Assembly (NCBI RefSeq): GCF_001544515.1
Contig: NZ_FCOL02000002.1
Span: 62,001 to 126,000 of the forward strand
Length of the DNA stretch: 64,000 nt
Direction of reading: 5' to 3'
Origin: Caballeronia terrestris
GTDB lineage: Bacteria; Pseudomonadota; Gammaproteobacteria; Burkholderiales; Burkholderiaceae
Within the stretch, counting starts at the first letter, position 1. Each line of letters starts with the position of its first letter. Under the pieces are notes generated by a model. The model ran no database searches. It was not told where the DNA came from and was given only the letters and a program-made list of their open reading frames with translations. Shown here one piece after another: positions 56,665-64,000 of this stretch. Made by a program: the position numbers and the translations under genes.

Positions 56665-57966
56665 TTAGAACCTCACCGTAACGAGCAGTCCGCCCGCCGA
56701 CGATTCGCCGAGCGCCACCGCCGCGCCGTGCTGCGACGCGATGCGCCGCACGATCGCAAGCCCAAGCCCGCTTCCCGCGACATCCGTGCGCGCACGACTC
56801 GCGCCTTCACCCACGCGATAGAACCGGTCGAACACGCGCTCGCGTTCATCGGCGGCGATCCCCGGACCGCTATCGGCGATCCGCACGACGGGGCGCCCGT
56901 CCTCCACCTTCAGCGACACATCGACACGCCCGCCCTCCGGCGTGTATTTCGTCGCGTTATCGATGAGATTGTTGAGCATCACGCGCAGCGCCTCGGGATC
57001 GCCGTCGATCGTCGCGGAATCGCTCGTTTCGATGCCGAGATCGACGCCCCGCTGCTGCGCGAGCAGCACGCTCGAGCCGACGCATTCGTCCAGCAGCGCG
57101 TGCAAGTCGACGGGTTTCATCGGCGTCTTGCTGTCCGGCTCCGAACGTGCGAGCGCAAGTAGTTGCTCGGCCAGCCGCGTCGCGCGCGCGATGCCCGCGT
57201 GCAAATCCGCGAGTGCTTCCTTGCGGGCGCCGTCGTCGTGCGCGCGCGCGACGAGCTGCGCCTGGATCTGCACGGCGGCGAGCGGCGTGCGCAGTTCGTG
57301 GGCGGCATCGGCGACGAAGGCTTTTTGCGTATCGAGCGCCGTCGCGAGGCGGTCGAGCAGCGCGTTCAGCGCGTGCACGACCGGCTTCACCTCCTGCGGC
57401 AAACGGTTGTCGGGCAAGGGTTCGAGCGCTTCGGGATGCCGCGTGTCGAGCGCGCGGGTCACGCGCTGCAATGGCGCGAGCCCGCGTCCGACGATCACCC
57501 ACACCGCGAGCCCGAGAAACGGCAGCAGCAACACGAGTGGCCACAGCGTGCGCCACGCGACGCCCGCCGCGAGCCGGTTGCGGATCGACAGCGGCTGCGC
57601 GAGTTGCACGACGTTATCGCCGACGATCGCGCTGTACACGCGCCAGATGCCGCGCGGCGTCGCTTCGGTGGAAAAGCCGAGTTCCGCGTGCGGCGCGAGC
57701 GGCACACGCGGATGCGAGTAGTACATCAGGACACCGTTGCGATTCCAGATCTGGATCACGACACCTTCGTCGCTCTCGCTGCGCGACGTGAGCACCGACG
57801 AAAACGGCTCCGACGGCAACGCGGCCGCGATCTGCTGCAACTGGTAATCGAAGAGTTCGTTGGCTTCGGCGAGCGCCTGCCGGTAGATCAGCCACCCCGC
57901 AAATCCCACGCCGACGATCACGAGCGAGAGCAGCCAGATGAGCAACTGGCGGCGAATCGAATGCAT
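56665..57966 (-). CDS. Sensor histidine kinase (QseC/PmrB-like)
   Basis: A 433-residue inner-membrane kinase. Two membrane helices (LLIWLLSLVIVGVGFAGWLI and LWPLVLLLPFLGLAVWVIVG) flank a periplasmic sensor domain of about 125 residues. The phosphorylated His is in FVADAAHELRTPLAAVQ; the N box is LNNLIDNATKY, the G1 box ADSGPGIA, the F box FDRFYRV and the G2 box GSGLGLAI. Its ATG overlaps the response regulator stop by one base at 57966. The signal is unknown. Confidence 0.9.
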   Translation of the reverse strand: MHSIRRQLLIWLLSLVIVGVGFAGWLIYRQALAEANELFDYQLQQIAAALPSEPFSSVLTSRSESDEGVVIQIWNRNGVLMYYSHPRVPLAPHAELGFSTEATPRGIWRVYSAIVGDNVVQLAQPLSIRNRLAAGVAWRTLWPLVLLLPFLGLAVWVIVGRGLAPLQRVTRALDTRHPEALEPLPDNRLPQEVKPVVHALNALLDRLATALDTQKAFVADAAHELRTPLAAVQIQAQLVARAHDDGARKEALADLHAGIARATRLAEQLLALARSEPDSKTPMKPVDLHALLDECVGSSVLLAQQRGVDLGIETSDSATIDGDPEALRVMLNNLIDNATKYTPEGGRVDVSLKVEDGRPVVRIADSGPGIAADERERVFDRFYRVGEGASRARTDVAGSGLGLAIVRRIASQHGAAVALGESSAGGLLVTVRF

Positions 57967-58628
57967 CAGGCGTCCTTCGCGACCATGTAGCCCAAGCCGC
58001 GCACGTTGCGGATCAAGTCGGCGCCCAGTTTCTTGCGCAGCGAGTGGATGTAGACCTCGACCGTATTGCTGCCGATTTCCTCGCCCCAGCCGTAGATTTT
58101 CTCTTCGAGCTGGCTTTTCGAGAGCACCGAGCCGGGCCGCGCCATCAGCGCTTCGAGCAGCGCAAATTCGCGCGCCGACAACGCGATCGGCGTGCCGTCG
58201 AGCGTCACCTGGTGGCCGACCGGATCGAGCGTCAGCGCGCCGTGCCGCACGAGCGACTCGCCGCGCCCTGCGTGGCGGCGGATCAGCGCGCGCATGCGGG
58301 CGCCGAGTTCGTCGAGATCGAAGGGCTTGACGAGGTAGTCGTCCGCGCCTGCATCGAGGCCTTTCACGCGATCGGCGACGGCATCGCGCGCCGTCACGAT
58401 CAGCACCGGCAGCGCATTGCCGCGTGCGCGCAGGCTTTTCAGCACGTCGAGGCCGTCGCGCTTCGGCAGGCCGAGATCGAGCAGCATCAGGTCGTAAGGC
58501 TCGCCGCCGACGGCCGTCAGCGCCGCCTCGCCGTCCTGCACCCAGTCGACGGCGAAGCCATCGCTCTTTAGCGCCTTCCTCACGCCCTCGGCGATCATCC
58601 GATCATCTTCGACTAGCAGGATTCGCAT
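57966..58628 (-). CDS. OmpR-family response regulator (QseB/PmrA-like)
   Basis: A 220-residue regulator. The receiver has the acidic pair VEDD, the phospho-acceptor Asp in LMLLDLGLPKRDGLD and the Lys in LVKPFD. The C-terminal winged helix ends SNTVEVYIHSLRKKLGADLI, with VRGLGYM. The sequence is closest in style to QseB/PmrA. It is first in a two-gene operon with its kinase, and a CTTAA-N6-CTTAA site lies 60-75 bp upstream, suggesting autoregulation. Confidence 0.92.
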   Translation of the reverse strand: MRILLVEDDRMIAEGVRKALKSDGFAVDWVQDGEAALTAVGGEPYDLMLLDLGLPKRDGLDVLKSLRARGNALPVLIVTARDAVADRVKGLDAGADDYLVKPFDLDELGARMRALIRRHAGRGESLVRHGALTLDPVGHQVTLDGTPIALSAREFALLEALMARPGSVLSKSQLEEKIYGWGEEIGSNTVEVYIHSLRKKLGADLIRNVRGLGYMVAKDA

Positions 58629-58687
58629 TGCGTGCTCGTTTATCAGGAAATTCCGATGCATTTTAGCCGCGACGCATGCCGGGAGGA

Positions 58688-58703
58688 TTAAGCGGGACTT
58701 AAG
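58688..58703 (-). promoter_or_regulatory. QseB/PmrA-type box upstream of the response regulator
   Basis: On the minus strand the sequence is CTTAA-GTCCCG-CTTAA, an 11-bp direct repeat, 60-75 bp before the regulator ATG. It matches in core and spacing the site upstream of degP (56361-56376). Confidence 0.6.
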
Positions 58704-58864
58704 GGCAGTTGCCGGCAGGTTCGCGTCGCCGGCAACATACCGCAACGATTTCGCAAGGAAAGCTTGTCTACAATAGCCGCTTTGCCCGGACGTGCCGCAC
58801 ATCGCCGTGATCTGCGCTTCAGCCGCGCTCGTCCTTTCGCATCATTCGCATCGAAGAAGAATTC

Positions 58865-60454
58865 ATGCCGCTCGTCTCGTTTTCCGCTTCATCCCGTTCG
58901 ATTACCGCGCGCCTGTCGGCGGGCATGTTGACTATTGCGCTCGCCACCGGCCTGACTTTCGCCTGCGCATCCGCCGCCGTTGCGCGCGGCGGCGGCTCCA
59001 AAGCCGAATCGCACGCGCCGAAGTCGCATAGCGCCTTCAAAGGCAAACGCAGCGAACACATCACCGTGCCGTCGGGACCGCTGCCACCCACCGTCATGGC
59101 TGCCCTCGCGCGCGCCCACGTGCCGATCTCGTCGATGAGCGTGGTCGTGCAGCGCATCGGCGCGCCGACGCCGCTCCTCGCGATCAACGCGACCGAGCCG
59201 ATGCTCCCCGCCTCGACGATGAAGCTCGTCACGACCTACGCCGGCCTGTCGCTGCTCGGCCCCGATTATCGCTGGAAAACGACTGCCTACGCCGACGGCC
59301 AGGTGGATACCCAAGGCGTGCTGCACGGCAATCTCTACATCCAGGGCACGGGCGACCCGAAGCTTGTGCCGGAAGAACTGATCGACCTCGTCGACCAGAT
59401 CCGCCGCAACGGCATTACCAGCATCGACGGTGGGCTCGTCCTCGACAAGCGCTACTTCGACGCCGCGACGCGCGACCTCCCCTCCTTCGACAACGACGAT
59501 TCCGCACCCTACAACGTCGGCCCCGATCCTTTGCTGTACGCGTTCAAGTCGCTGTCGTTCACGCTGACGCCGAATCCCGACGGCGGGGTGTCCATCGACG
59601 TGCTTCCTCAACTCGCGCAACTGCAGATCGACAACGAGTTGCACGTCACGCGCGGCGCGTGCGCGGGATCGCTGCCGGCGGCGTCGCCGAGCGTCTCGCA
59701 GACGGCGAGCGGCTTCGTGCAGGCGTCGTTCATCGGCGACTATCCGCTGCGCTGCGGCTCGCGCACGATCAACGTCGCGGCGCTCGACCACTCGACGTTC
59801 TTCGCTGGCGGCTTCCTCGCGCTCTGGAAGCAGACGGGCGGCACGTTCAGTGGAACGACCCGCGAAGGCGCGACTCCGTCGAGCGCGCGGCTCGTCGGCA
59901 CGCACCGCAGCCCCGTGCTCTCCGACGTCGTGCGCGACATCAACAAGTTCAGCAACAACGTGATGGCGCGCAACCTGTTCCTCACGATCGGCGCGGCCAC
60001 CGCGAAGCCGCCCGCGACGCCCGCAAAATCCGCGCAGGCGATCCAGCAGTTCCTGCACCGCAGCGCCCTACCGATGAACGGCCTCTCGCTCGACAACGGC
60101 TCCGGCCTCTCACGCGACGAAAAGATCAGCGCGCTCTCGCTCGCCGACCTTTTGCAGGCGGCCAATTCGAGTCCGGTCGCGCAGGTGTTCACGGAATCGC
60201 TGCCGATCGCGGGCGTCGACGGCACGATGCGCAACCGGCTCACCAACGCAGGCGCGCTCGGTAACGCGCACATCAAGACGGGCACCCTGCGCGACGTGCG
60301 TGCGATCGCGGGCTATGTCGGCGCGCGGAACGGCGAGAGTTACGTCGTCGTGAGCTTCATCAACGATCCCCGCGCGGAAGCGGCGCGCGGCGCCCACGAT
60401 GCGCTGCTCGAATGGGTCTACGAAGGCGCGCGCAAGGCGGGTGTGGCCGAATAG
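58865..60454 (+). CDS. dacB: D-alanyl-D-alanine carboxypeptidase/endopeptidase (PBP4)
   Basis: A 529-residue periplasmic penicillin-binding protein of class C. A signal peptide (AGMLTIALATGLTFACASAA) is followed by a basic linker. The active-site motifs are SxxK at Ser 117 (LPASTMKLVT), SxN in FSNNVMARN and KTG in HIKTGTL, with the extra domain between the first two as in PBP4. It trims or hydrolyses peptidoglycan cross-links. It is divergent from the two-component genes, 236 bp away. Confidence 0.93.
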   Translation: MPLVSFSASSRSITARLSAGMLTIALATGLTFACASAAVARGGGSKAESHAPKSHSAFKGKRSEHITVPSGPLPPTVMAALARAHVPISSMSVVVQRIGAPTPLLAINATEPMLPASTMKLVTTYAGLSLLGPDYRWKTTAYADGQVDTQGVLHGNLYIQGTGDPKLVPEELIDLVDQIRRNGITSIDGGLVLDKRYFDAATRDLPSFDNDDSAPYNVGPDPLLYAFKSLSFTLTPNPDGGVSIDVLPQLAQLQIDNELHVTRGACAGSLPAASPSVSQTASGFVQASFIGDYPLRCGSRTINVAALDHSTFFAGGFLALWKQTGGTFSGTTREGATPSSARLVGTHRSPVLSDVVRDINKFSNNVMARNLFLTIGAATAKPPATPAKSAQAIQQFLHRSALPMNGLSLDNGSGLSRDEKISALSLADLLQAANSSPVAQVFTESLPIAGVDGTMRNRLTNAGALGNAHIKTGTLRDVRAIAGYVGARNGESYVVVSFINDPRAEAARGAHDALLEWVYEGARKAGVAE

Positions 60455-60570
60455 CACGGGCGTGCGCGTCCTGGAATAATCCTTCTACGAAGTAGCGAGC
60501 GCCGCCGCGCGCTCGCCGTGTACGCTGTCGGGCACGGCGGCACAGACCGCTTCTTTGGAGGGAGACAACC

Positions 60571-60711
60571 ATGCAATTCGCCACCGGATTGCTTCTGCAA
60601 CATCCAATCGCGCGTTTCAGCGCACCTTCATCGAACGACCGGCAACGCGCGACCTTCCTGGGCGACGCAGGAACGCCGTATGCGCTCTCACGGGGTCAGC
60701 GAAACACCTGA
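60571..60711 (+). CDS. Possible small protein of 46 residues with a strong ribosome-binding site
   Basis: ATG 60571 follows GGAGGGAGACAACC, the best ribosome-binding site in the region, and the frame is open for 46 codons (MQFATGLLLQHPIARF to RGQRNT). I do not recognise it. It may be a genuine small gene or the surviving start of a truncated one. The rest of 60455-60836 (382 bp between dacB and the lipase) shows no other gene. Confidence 0.35.
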   Translation: MQFATGLLLQHPIARFSAPSSNDRQRATFLGDAGTPYALSRGQRNT

Positions 60712-60836
60712 TGAAGACGGGAAAGATTCGGTAAGCTGTCGCGACGCTGCATCCGCGGCGCACGACAACCGATAAACGCGGCGCACGACGCTGCGGCACT
60801 CACTACAAGATTCACCAAAAGATGGAGACGAGGTCG

Positions 60837-61988
60837 ATGAGCAAGCACTACCTGACGCGCGGCAGCCTGCTGCGCCAAGCCCAATTCGTTACCGCGAGCG
60901 CAGCGCTCGCCCTGCTCGCCGCGTGCGGCGGCGGCTCGGACGACAACAATTCGACGCCCCCGGGCGGCGTCAAGCTGCAAGTCGTATCGTTCGGCGACAG
61001 CCTGTCGGACGTCGGCACGTATTCGCCGGTCGCGGCCAAGAACTTCGGCGGCGGCCGCTTCACCACGAACCCCGGCCAGATCTGGACGCAGAACATCGCG
61101 CAATACTACGGCGACACGCTCACGCCCGCGGCGACCGGCGGCTTTGGCGTGCCGCTCGCGCCGGCAACCGGTCTCGGCTATGCGCAGGGTGGCTCGCGCG
61201 TCAAACTGCAGCCGGGTCTCGGCCACGCGGCGGCGAACGTGCCGAACTCGGACTACGCGCAGGCGACGACGATCCCCATCAACGATCAGGTGTCGAACTA
61301 CATCGCCGCGCACGGCACCTTCAACGGCGGACAGCTCGTGATCATCGGCGGCGGCGGCAACGACATTCTCTACAACCTCGGCGTGGCGCAAGCCGCCGCA
61401 GCGGCGGCAGCGGCCGGACAGATCACGCCGGCGGCGGCGCTCGCAGCCGCAACGGCCGCGCAGCAGGCCATCGGCCAGGCCGCGCTCGATCTGGCGGCCG
61501 TCATCGGGCGGGTGGTGCAGGCGGGCGCGACGCACGTCGTGGTGTCGAACGTGCCGAACATCGGCGCGGCGCCGCAGGGCGTCATGAGCGCGGACAAGGG
61601 CGCGGCGCTGACAAAGGCATCGCAGGGATTCAACCTCGCGCTGCAAACGGCGCTGACGCAAACCGGGCTGATCTCGAAGGTGATCTACGTCGACGCCTAT
61701 GCCGCCGTCGATAACGTGACCGCGAACTATCAGGCTCTCGGCTTCACGGTGTCGAACACGGGCACGGCGTGTAATCTGCAGGCGATGATCGCGGCAGCGA
61801 CCAAGTCGGGGCAGGCGAATCCGTCGGCGTTCGGTACTTCGCTGTTCTGCTCGCCGGAAACGCTGACCGTCGCGGGCGCGGACCAGACGTACATGTACGC
61901 GGATACCGTCCATCCGACGACGCATCTCCACGCGCTCTACGCGCAGACCGCCGAGCAGGCGATCGCGAAGTCGGGCCTCGGCAAGTAA
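60837..61988 (+). CDS. GDSL/SGNH-family hydrolase lipoprotein
   Basis: A 383-residue esterase or lipase. The signal sequence ends ALLAACGGG, so it should be lipidated at Cys. Block I is VVSFGDSLSDVGTY with the nucleophile Ser; block III reads GGGGNDILYN and block V ADTVHPTTHLH with the Asp and His. The ATG at 60837 follows GGAGACGAGG; an ATG at 60822 is weaker. The middle contains an Ala-rich helix (AQAAAAAAAAGQITPAAALA). Substrate unknown; probably outer-membrane or surface associated. Confidence 0.9.
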   Translation: MSKHYLTRGSLLRQAQFVTASAALALLAACGGGSDDNNSTPPGGVKLQVVSFGDSLSDVGTYSPVAAKNFGGGRFTTNPGQIWTQNIAQYYGDTLTPAATGGFGVPLAPATGLGYAQGGSRVKLQPGLGHAAANVPNSDYAQATTIPINDQVSNYIAAHGTFNGGQLVIIGGGGNDILYNLGVAQAAAAAAAAGQITPAAALAAATAAQQAIGQAALDLAAVIGRVVQAGATHVVVSNVPNIGAAPQGVMSADKGAALTKASQGFNLALQTALTQTGLISKVIYVDAYAAVDNVTANYQALGFTVSNTGTACNLQAMIAAATKSGQANPSAFGTSLFCSPETLTVAGADQTYMYADTVHPTTHLHALYAQTAEQAIAKSGLGK

Positions 61989-62017
61989 TTTGCGGTTAGT
62001 GGTGGCTCTTTGAAGGC

Positions 62018-62049
62018 AAAACGCCCGGTCTCGCGACCGGGCGTTTTTA
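62018..62049 (+). terminator. Rho-independent terminator of the GDSL lipase gene
   Basis: AAAACGCCCGGTC and GACCGGGCGTTTT pair around a TCGC loop, followed by T. It lies 30 bp after the lipase stop. Confidence 0.9.
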
Positions 62050-62120
62050 TTTGTGCTGGCTGCGCGCAGCCCGATTCAGGGGCGGCGCAGCTTTCGGAAC
62101 CTGCTACTCGCTTGCCGGTC

Positions 62121-62186
62121 GAGCGGTTTGCGAGCGGTTTGCGAGCGGTTTGCGAGCGGTTTGCGAGCGGTTTGCGAGCGGTTTGC
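62121..62186. repeat. Six perfect copies of an 11-bp tandem repeat
   Basis: GAGCGGTTTGC occurs six times without change, then continues as decayed units (GTGCGGCCCGC). It lies in the 257-bp gap between the convergent lipase and tsaC stops. The length is not a multiple of three and no gene runs through it; it is a slippage-prone array. Confidence 0.95.
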
Positions 62187-62245
62187 GTGCGGCCCGCGTG
62201 CGACACGACGCAAAGACGTGTCCGCCCCCCTCTAAAATGCGCGAT

Positions 62246-63268
62246 TTACTCCTGCGCCTCGAACGCCGCCGCCGCGCGCCCGAGCCGATCATTCACCGCG
62301 ATCCACTCGATCGATTCCGGCAGCTTCTCGATCAAAATCCGCTCGACGTTCGCCCTATCCAGCGCGCGCAGCAGGCCGTACAGATCGCGCGCGTAGCTCT
62401 GCGGATCTTCCGGCGCGGCGATGAAATGCACGTTCGGCTCGCTCGCCCAATCGCCTGCGCTCGACTTCCGCGCAACCAGCGCAATCTTCCTCTCACCGCC
62501 TTCACCATGCGCGGCGAGCAGCGGCGTGATTGCATCGAACGGCAAGAGCGCGAGCGGCGTGCGCGGCGCGTAGTGCGCCTTCAGCGTACCGGAAGCACGC
62601 GGCGCGGTCGCATCCGAGCCGTCAGGCAGACGCGGCGCGACGCCAAGCACATCGGCAATCGCCTGCGGGCTCACATGCCCCGGGCGCAACAACGCAGGAA
62701 AGCCACGCGACAAATCCAGAATCGTCGATTCGATACCGACGTCCGCCGCGCCGCCGTCCAGCACGTGAACCGCGCTGCCGAACTCGTCGCGCACGTGCTG
62801 GGCGGTAGTCGGGCTGACGTGCCCGAAACGGTTCGCCGAAGGCCCCGCCACGCCGCCGTGTCCGCCGCGCCGCGCGCTGAACGCGGTCAGCAGCGACTGC
62901 GCGACCGGATGCGACGGACAGCGGATGCCGACAGAATCCTGTCCGCCGCTCACCGCCGCAGGAATATGCGGCGCGCGCTTCAGGATCAGCGTCAAAGGCC
63001 CGGGCCAGAATGCGTCGATCAGCTTGACGGCGTCAGCAGAAAGCGCCCTCACCCAGTAAGCCGGATCACCCGCGGGCGCCAGATGCACGATCACCGGATG
63101 ATTCGCCGGCCGCCCTTTCGCCGCATAGATGCGGGCGATGGCCTTGGGATTCTCGGCATCGCCGCCGAGCCCGTAGACCGTCTCGGTCGGAAACGCGACG
63201 AGTTCGCCCGCGTCGAGCAGCGCCGCCGCTTCGTCGATCTGCGCGGCGCTCGGATAGATGATGCTCAT
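62246..63268 (-). CDS. tsaC: L-threonylcarbamoyladenylate synthase (TsaC/Sua5)
   Basis: A 340-residue two-domain Sua5-type enzyme. The YrdC domain (residues 1-210) has LVAFPTETVYGLGGDA, IYAAKGRPANHPVIVHL and AGPSANRFGHVSPT. The C-terminal Sua5 domain continues from about 240. It makes threonylcarbamoyl-AMP for the t6A modification of tRNAs reading ANN codons. Its ATG is 10 bp after the purK stop, on the same strand, so the two are probably co-transcribed. Confidence 0.93.
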   Translation of the reverse strand: MSIIYPSAAQIDEAAALLDAGELVAFPTETVYGLGGDAENPKAIARIYAAKGRPANHPVIVHLAPAGDPAYWVRALSADAVKLIDAFWPGPLTLILKRAPHIPAAVSGGQDSVGIRCPSHPVAQSLLTAFSARRGGHGGVAGPSANRFGHVSPTTAQHVRDEFGSAVHVLDGGAADVGIESTILDLSRGFPALLRPGHVSPQAIADVLGVAPRLPDGSDATAPRASGTLKAHYAPRTPLALLPFDAITPLLAAHGEGGERKIALVARKSSAGDWASEPNVHFIAAPEDPQSYARDLYGLLRALDRANVERILIEKLPESIEWIAVNDRLGRAAAAFEAQE

Positions 63269-63278
63269 CGGCGCCCGC

Positions 63279-64000
63279 TCAATCGAGCGTGATGTGCAGC
63301 ATGCGCGCGCAATCGCGCGCCGCTGTGCGGGCTTCTTCGAGCGTCGGCGCCGTGAAGTTGATGTGCCCCATCTTGCGCCCGGCGCGCGCCTCTTCCTTGC
63401 CGTACAGATGCAGCCGTGCCGCCGGCATCGCGGCGACTTCGGGCCACGGCGGCGTGCGCGACTTGTTGCCGTTGAACCAGACGTCGCCGAGCAGGTTCAG
63501 CATCGCCGCCGGGGAATGCTGGCGCGTGTCGCCGAGCGGCATGCCGGTCATCGCGCGGACCTGCTGCTCGAACTGGCTCGTGGCGCACGCATCGACCGTG
63601 TAGTGTCCCGAGTTGTGCGGACGCGGCGCCATTTCGTTGGCGATCAGCGTGCCGTCCTCGAGAATGAAGAACTCGACGCACAGCACGCCGATATAGCCCA
63701 GCTTCGCGGCGATCGTGAGCGCGGCGTCCTGCGCCTGCGCGACGAGCGCGGCCGGCGCGTCCGGCGCGGGCACGACGGTTTTCGCGAGGATGCCGTTCAT
63801 GTGCGTGTTCTGCGCGAGCGGGAAGACGGCGGACTTGCCGTCGCCGCCGCGCGCAATCAGCACCGACACTTCGAATTTGAGCGGCATGCGTTTTTCGAGC
63901 ACGCAAGACACGCCGGACAGCGACGCATACGCCGTACGCACCTCATCGACGTTGCGCACGCCGACCTGGCCCTTGCCGTCGTAGCCGAGACGCGCCGTCT
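63279..64000 (-). CDS. purK: N5-carboxyaminoimidazole ribonucleotide synthase, C-terminal part
   Basis: About 240 C-terminal residues are in the window; the start lies beyond the right edge. The ATP-grasp features are visible: [14 protein letters not shown] at the edge, [41 protein letters not shown] and [20 protein letters not shown]. PurK carboxylates AIR with ATP and bicarbonate in purine synthesis. It precedes tsaC on the same strand; purE would be expected upstream, outside the window. Confidence 0.93.
   Translation of the reverse strand, partial: TARLGYDGKGQVGVRNVDEVRTAYASLSGVSCVLEKRMPLKFEVSVLIARGGDGKSAVFPLAQNTHMNGILAKTVVPAPDAPAALVAQAQDAALTIAAKLGYIGVLCVEFFILEDGTLIANEMAPRPHNSGHYTVDACATSQFEQQVRAMTGMPLGDTRQHSPAAMLNLLGDVWFNGNKSRTPPWPEVAAMPAARLHLYGKEEARAGRKMGHINFTAPTLEEARTAARDCARMLHITLD

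Noticed and set aside
56391-56681. Plus-strand open frame between degP and the kinase
   Set aside because: No ribosome-binding site and no similarity recognised; it runs into the 3' end of the kinase gene on the other strand.
62121-62200. Possible CRISPR-like repeat
   Set aside because: The 11-bp units are directly adjacent with no spacers, and no cas genes are in the window.

Overview
The window is about 64 kb of high-GC, densely packed chromosome from a betaproteobacterium. Burkholderia sensu lato (Burkholderia, Paraburkholderia or Caballeronia) is the best guess, inferred from the gene set: a BpeAB-OprB-type RND pump with an AcrR/BpeR-type repressor, a sorbitol/mannitol ABC operon, hmgA-fahA, a PhoX phosphatase and a four-gene ligase-associated DNA repair operon. 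No rRNA, tRNA, CRISPR array or prophage was recognised. All names come from reading motifs by eye; no database search was possible.

Layout. 1-3.7 kb: the start of one AspT-type antiporter, a second AspT-type gene carrying two compensating frameshifts, an AT-rich divergent region, and a LysR regulator whose 3' end is tandemly duplicated (176-bp unit). 3.7-10.3 kb: a chromosomal ParB/sulfiredoxin-fold protein resembling plasmid fertility-inhibition factors, divergent from the overlapping operon MBL-fold exonuclease, ATP-dependent DNA ligase, Lhr-type helicase and PdeM phosphoesterase. 10.3-13.9 kb: a small exported protein, two MFS transporters, and a decayed tandem array copied from the 3' end of the second transporter. 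13.9-17.6 kb: tyrosine/homogentisate catabolism (hmgA-fahA) and a degenerate EAL-domain protein. 17.7-21.9 kb: polyol dehydrogenase, xylulokinase and a SorC-type sugar regulator. 22-24.3 kb: an exported catalase and an ankyrin gene broken by an in-frame stop. 24.3-30.5 kb: polyol ABC transporter operon with a HAD phosphatase and sorbitol dehydrogenase. 30.6-33.8 kb: zur-znuACB zinc uptake behind a palindromic Zur-box candidate. 33.8-34.9 kb: an IS630-family element inserted at a CTAG. 34.9-39.7 kb: formaldehyde detoxification genes (fghA, adhC), an AGE-family sugar isomerase and a second FGGY kinase. 40-44.7 kb: an NCS2 purine/pyrimidine permease, an outer-membrane protein and phoX behind a Pho-box-like site. 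44.7-52 kb: RND pump and TetR repressor with a 20-bp palindromic operator. 52-54.6 kb: small accessory genes (isochorismatase fold, CoxG-like, DUF427, exported small protein). 54.7-60.5 kb: DegP-type protease, a QseBC/PmrAB-like two-component system and PBP4. 60.5-64 kb: GDSL lipoprotein, an 11-bp tandem repeat, TsaC/Sua5 and the C-terminal part of PurK.

How it fits together. The two polyol clusters seem to be one regulon: a nearly identical 29-bp element (25 of 29 matches) lies at a similar distance and in the same orientation upstream of both the polyol dehydrogenase and the sorbitol dehydrogenase, and its first ten bases recur upstream of the second FGGY kinase. The two-component system is preceded by a CTTAA-N6-CTTAA direct repeat, and the same repeat sits upstream of degP, suggesting a small envelope-stress regulon.

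Several loci show recent damage or rearrangement: frameshifts in aspT, the nonsense codon in the ankyrin gene, the LysR-tail duplication, the MFS-tail repeats and the IS630 insertion. The single-base lesions could also be assembly errors.
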